Shown here one piece after another: positions 22,399-26,179 of a stretch of 26,179 nt of DNA. The stretch is from CAKUFA01 sp963656345 (GTDB taxonomy: Bacteria; Bacillota; Clostridia; Christensenellales; Aristaeellaceae): assembly GCA_963656345.1 (NCBI GenBank), contig CAVKHY010000025.1, positions 1-26,179 on the forward strand, read 5' to 3'. How positions within the stretch are numbered: position 1 is the stretch's first letter; each line of letters starts with the position of its first letter. Made by a program: the position numbers and the translations under genes. The notes under the pieces are model-generated. The model was not told where the DNA came from and did not search any database. It saw only the letters and a program-made list of their open reading frames with translations.

Positions 22399-23238
22399 TT
22401 AGTTCAGTGCAGACCAGTCAGTAACTTCGCCGACAAAGATCTGGCGAATTTGCTCAATGGTCAGGTTCTCCACTGCGTTATTGGTGTTCACAATCACTGC
22501 AATACCGTCCTGGCAGATGGTGATGCCGGTGAGGGTTTCCTTTTCGGAATCCTTCAGTTCACGGGAAGCCATGCCGATGTCAAAGGTGCCGTCAGCAGCC
22601 TTGGTCATGCCGGTGGTAGAATCGCTAATCTGTACTTCAATGGTCACGTCAGGATTGGCGGTCATATAAACCTCAGCCAACTTCTCCATCAGGGGGCCAA
22701 CAGAGGAAGAACCGCCAACAACGATCTTGCCGGCCTTCGGAGCGGCAACATACTCCTCAGCTTCCTTGGCCACATAGCCCTTTTCGGCCACGATCGCCTG
22801 TGCATCAGCACCGGCCAGCCAGTTCACAAAGTCCTGTGCAGTCTCGCTCAGGCCTTCCTTCACGGCAATGTTGAAGGGACGAGCCAGGGCGTAAGTGCCG
22901 TTCTTCACATTCTCAGCGGTAGCTTCCACGCCTTCCACGGTAACAGCCTTCACCTTTTCATTCAGGGAGCCCAGGGAGATGTAGCCGATGGCGTTCTCAT
23001 CGCTCTCCACGGTGGTCAGTACCTGTGCGGTACCATTCTGGATGATGGCTTCCTCATAGGTGTAGTCAACCTTCTCGCCGGCCTCGTTCTTGGCCTCCAC
23101 GCCGGTCAGTTCGATGAAAGCACCCCGGGTGCCGGAACCTGCCTCACGGCTGATTACCGTGATCTCGCTTGCAGCGAATGCGCTGGTGGCCGTTACAGCC
23201 ATCATCAGGGACAGAGCCAAACTTGCGATCTTCTTCAT
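22399..23238 (-). CDS. pstS: Phosphate-binding protein PstS with its two halves in swapped order
   Basis: A 279-residue secreted phosphate-binding protein. The start at 23238 (MKKIASL) follows AAGGAAGG. Residues 1-22 are a signal peptide (AFAA|SEI). What is normally the second half comes first: ITVISREAGSGTRGAF, NAIGYISLG and NGTYALARPFNI. What is normally the first half comes last: KIVVGGSSSVGPLMEKLAE, FDIGMASRELKDSE, GIAVIVN and IRQIFVGEVTDW at the very C-terminus. All phosphate-contact motifs (GSSSVGP, the GMASRELK region, REAGSGTRG) are present, so the fold should close normally. It is divergent from pstCAB-phoU and behind Pho boxes. Confidence 0.92.
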   Translation of the reverse strand: MKKIASLALSLMMAVTATSAFAASEITVISREAGSGTRGAFIELTGVEAKNEAGEKVDYTYEEAIIQNGTAQVLTTVESDENAIGYISLGSLNEKVKAVTVEGVEATAENVKNGTYALARPFNIAVKEGLSETAQDFVNWLAGADAQAIVAEKGYVAKEAEEYVAAPKAGKIVVGGSSSVGPLMEKLAEVYMTANPDVTIEVQISDSTTGMTKAADGTFDIGMASRELKDSEKETLTGITICQDGIAVIVNTNNAVENLTIEQIRQIFVGEVTDWSALN

Positions 23239-23273
23239 TTTCGTTTCCTTCCTTTCTGTTTGGTACAAGATGT

Positions 23274-23329
23274 ATTCTATCCATCCCGTGTAAAAAGCAA
23301 AAGCATGCTTATGTAAAACTCATGTAAAA
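23274..23329 (-). promoter_or_regulatory. Pho-box promoter of pstS
   Basis: Three copies of TTTTACA on the minus strand (23323-23329, 23312-23318, 23289-23295) at steps of 11 and 23 bases, with nine bases between the last copy and TAGAAT (23274-23279) as -10. This is the layout of Firmicutes PhoP sites, TT(A/T/C)ACA repeats with 11-bp phasing just upstream of a -10 with no normal -35. Confidence 0.85.
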
Positions 23330-23395
23330 TCCATGCCGTCATCTTTTCTGATTATCTAATGAAGGAATGCAGTCTCCGCGCCGCTGAACGAAAGA

Positions 23396-23450
23396 TTTTA
23401 CATAGATTTTACACACTTCCTCTTACCCTTTTACATACACGGACTACCAT
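23396..23450 (+). promoter_or_regulatory. Pho-box promoter of pstCAB-phoU
   Basis: Three copies of TTTTACA (23396-23402, 23407-23413, 23429-23435) at steps of 11 and 22 bases, then nine bases and TACCAT (23445-23450) as -10. It mirrors the pstS promoter in copy number, phasing and distance to the -10, so both should be switched on together by phosphorylated PhoP under phosphate starvation. Confidence 0.85.
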
Positions 23451-23487
23451 ATCAATTGTACATATCAATGAAAGGATGAAGCAACGA

Positions 23488-24357
23488 ATGCAAGCGAAAA
23501 CACGTTGGAAGGAGCAGATCATGCGATGGGTCTTTGCAGCGGCGGCCTTGTTCTGCATTGCTGCGGTGCTGCTGATTTGCATCTTTCTCTTTGCCAACGG
23601 TCTGCCGTTCTTCAGCAAATACAGCTTATGGTCGTTTCTTTCCGGAACCACCTGGGCGCCCGGAGACGGTGACGCCGGCACATACGGCATTTTGCCCATG
23701 ATCCTGGGCAGCGTTTACGTAACAGCAGGTGCCCTGCTGGTGGGTGCGCCCATTGGCATCCTTGCCGGTGTCTACATGGCACGCTTCTGCCCGAAGAAAA
23801 TCGAAAAGGTGTTGCAGCCTTTGATTGCCCTCATGGCCGGCGTGCCTAGCGTTGTCTACGGCTTCTTCGGCATCACCACCTTGGTACCCATGGTACGGAA
23901 AGTTTTCGGCGGGCAGGGTATGAGCATCCTGACGGCAAGCCTGCTGTTGGGCATGATGATTCTTCCCACGATGATTCAGCTGACCGCCAGCGCCGTGCGT
24001 GCCGTGCCGGAGAGCTACTATGAAGGCAGTCTGGCGCTGGGTGCAACGGATGAACGCAGCGTATTCCGTGCCACGGTTCCGGCAGCAAAAAGCGGTATTC
24101 TGGCGGCCGTGGTGCTGTCCATCGGCCGTGCCATCGGCGAGACCATGGCTGTGGTCATGGTGGCCGGTAATCAGGCGCGGATGCCCAAAGGCATTCTGAA
24201 AGGTGTGCGCACCTTGACCAGCAACATTGTCACAGAAATGGGTTATGCCGCTGACCTTCACCGGGAGGCGCTCATTGCCACCGGTGTGGTGCTGTTTGTC
24301 TTCATACTGCTGATCAATCTGCTGTTTTCAGCCCTGAAAAGGAGGGAAGCTCAATGA
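23488..24357 (+). CDS. pstC: Phosphate ABC transporter permease PstC
   Basis: A 289-residue permease. The frame opens at 23359, but that would place the Pho boxes inside the gene. I favour the ATG at 23488 (MQAKTRW), with AAAGG about 12 bases upstream; an ATG at 23476 abuts that site. It has six helices; the EAA loop is YYEGSLALGATDERSVFRATVP, and GVPSVVYGFFGI and IGRAIGETMAVVMVAGN are PstC signatures. It pairs with PstA, whose start overlaps its stop by 4 bases. Confidence 0.93.
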   Translation: MQAKTRWKEQIMRWVFAAAALFCIAAVLLICIFLFANGLPFFSKYSLWSFLSGTTWAPGDGDAGTYGILPMILGSVYVTAGALLVGAPIGILAGVYMARFCPKKIEKVLQPLIALMAGVPSVVYGFFGITTLVPMVRKVFGGQGMSILTASLLLGMMILPTMIQLTASAVRAVPESYYEGSLALGATDERSVFRATVPAAKSGILAAVVLSIGRAIGETMAVVMVAGNQARMPKGILKGVRTLTSNIVTEMGYAADLHREALIATGVVLFVFILLINLLFSALKRREAQ

Positions 24358-25282
24358 GCAGCCTTTGCCTGTCCAATCAGCCTGTTCCACAGGATGCCGT
24401 ACCTGCCAAGCCCTCTGCCGGCAATCAGCTTCGGCTTTTCTTCCGAAAGGAAAAGAATCGGCTGATTCGGCACCCCTTCAGCGCCTTGGTGCGGATCCTG
24501 TGCCGACTGGCCATGGTCATCACCATTTTCTCCCTGCTGTACCTGATTGGTGATATTCTGGTAAAGGGCATTCCGAACCTGAAACCGGAGCTTTTCTCCC
24601 TGAACTTTACCACAGAGAACCAAAGCATGCTGCCCTCCCTGATCAATACGCTGATCATTACGGCATTAGCGTTGCTTGTGTCCATTCCGCTCGGTATTGG
24701 CGGTGCCATCTATCTGGCGGAGTACGCCAAGCGAAACAGCATGGTGGTGCGGCTGATCCGCATCACGGCAGAAACCCTGAGCGGCATTCCCAGCATCATT
24801 TACGGTCTTTTCGGTATGATGTTCTTCGTGAATGCGCTGTCCCTGAAGCTGTCCCTGCTTTCCGGTTCTCTTACACTGGCACTGATGGTACTGCCCCTGA
24901 TTCTCCGCACCACAGAGGAAGCTCTGCTCTCCGTGCCGGACAGTTATCGTGAAGGTTCCTTCGGCCTGGGTGCAGGCAAGCTGCGCACCGTCATGAAGAT
25001 TGTCCTGCCCCCAGCCATGCCGGGTATCCTTTCCGGCATTGTGCTGGCCATCGGCCGCATCGTAGGTGAAACAGCCGCCCTGCTGTATACCGCGGGCACG
25101 GTAGCCAAGCTGCCGGAAAACATTCTTTCCTCCGGCCGTACCCTTTCCCTGCACATGTACGTACTTTCCGGCGAAGGGCTGTACATCGGCGAAGCCTATG
25201 CCACCGCCGTTATTCTGCTGTTGTTCGTACTTGGCATGAACGGACTATCTACCCTGATTTCCAAGAAGATCGGAGGCAAAGC

Positions 25283-25286
<4 letters not shown>
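24354..25286 (+). CDS. pstA: Phosphate ABC transporter permease PstA
   Basis: A 310-residue permease with a hydrophilic N-terminal extension of about 50 residues before the first helix (LAMVITIFSLLYLIGDILV). GIPSIIYGLFGMMFF, the EAA loop YREGSFGLGAGKLRTVMKIVLP and IGRIVGETAALLYTAGT identify PstA. ATGA overlaps link it to pstC and pstB. Confidence 0.94.
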
Positions 25287-26034
<748 letters not shown>

Positions 26035-26035
<1 letters not shown>

Positions 26036-26179
26036 TGAGAAGGCATTTTGATGAACAAATCGAATCCCTTAATCGAGGGATGATTGAAATGGGCGCCCTG
26101 GTAGAGCAGACCATTGAAGATGCCTGCGATGCGCTTCGCACGGCAGACCTGGATAAGGCACGCATGGTAATGAACGGCG
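26035..26179 (+). CDS. phoU: Phosphate uptake regulator PhoU, 5' part only
   Basis: The first 48 codons of a gene cut by the window end. MRRHFDEQIESLNRGMIEMG and the following LVEQTIEDACDAL match the first helices of PhoU, which couples Pst transport to the Pho two-component system. GGGAGG (26021-26026) precedes the ATG, which overlaps the pstB stop (TAATG). Position at the end of pstCAB supports the call. Confidence 0.9.

Overview
The window looks like a draft or metagenome-assembled contig from an anaerobic, Gram-positive gut-type Clostridia member (Oscillospiraceae or Christensenellales would fit; this is inference). The signs are AGGAGG-type ribosome binding sites, TTGACA/TATAAT promoters, Firmicutes-style 11-bp-phased Pho boxes, a Thr/Pro-repeat surface protein, and Clostridia-type PotABCD and Pst sets. 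Two runs of exactly ten N (5467-5476 and 16670-16679) mark masked or gapped assembly positions. I see no rRNA, tRNA, CRISPR array or transposase gene.

Layout. (1) 1-1923: a secreted peptidoglycan-binding protein on the minus strand, with its own terminator. (2) 2036-4487: a plus-strand pair, a polyprenyl-phosphate sugar-phosphate transferase and a sugar nucleotidyltransferase. It meets head-on a minus-strand phosphonate operon (7690-4493): phosphonopyruvate decarboxylase, a PntC/LicC-like nucleotidyltransferase, and a PEP mutase fused to an N-terminal cytidylyltransferase (Fom1-like layout). The two units share one terminator hairpin. Upstream on the same strand is lrgAB. Together this looks like synthesis and activation of a C-P headgroup for a surface glycoconjugate. 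(3) 9005-9994: a Gfo/Idh/MocA oxidoreductase. (4) 10027-13311: a three-gene operon of a ZorA-like MotA/ExbB-type channel, a ZorB-like MotB/OmpA protein with a long duplicated coiled coil, and an unrecognised membrane-anchored protein, but no Zorya effector gene. (5) 13328-16252: a minus-strand MacB/FtsX-type ABC exporter (one ATPase, two permeases). (6) 16253-16789: a long intergenic stretch with a nested-stem element that may be a structured RNA, a promoter for the exporter, and repeated GGTTTA-N7-TAAACC operators. (7) 16790-22308: a XRE-cupin regulator with potABC and two tandem potD genes. (8) 22399-26179: pstS, divergent from pstC-pstA-pstB-phoU (phoU is cut by the window end), with mirrored Pho-box promoters.

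The most interesting items are the ZorAB-like trio without effectors, the phosphonate operon with two nucleotidyltransferases but no local transaminase, PstS with its two sequence halves in swapped order, the structured element at 16386-16485, and the symmetric Pho promoters. All functions are assigned from sequence motifs read by eye; no database search was run.
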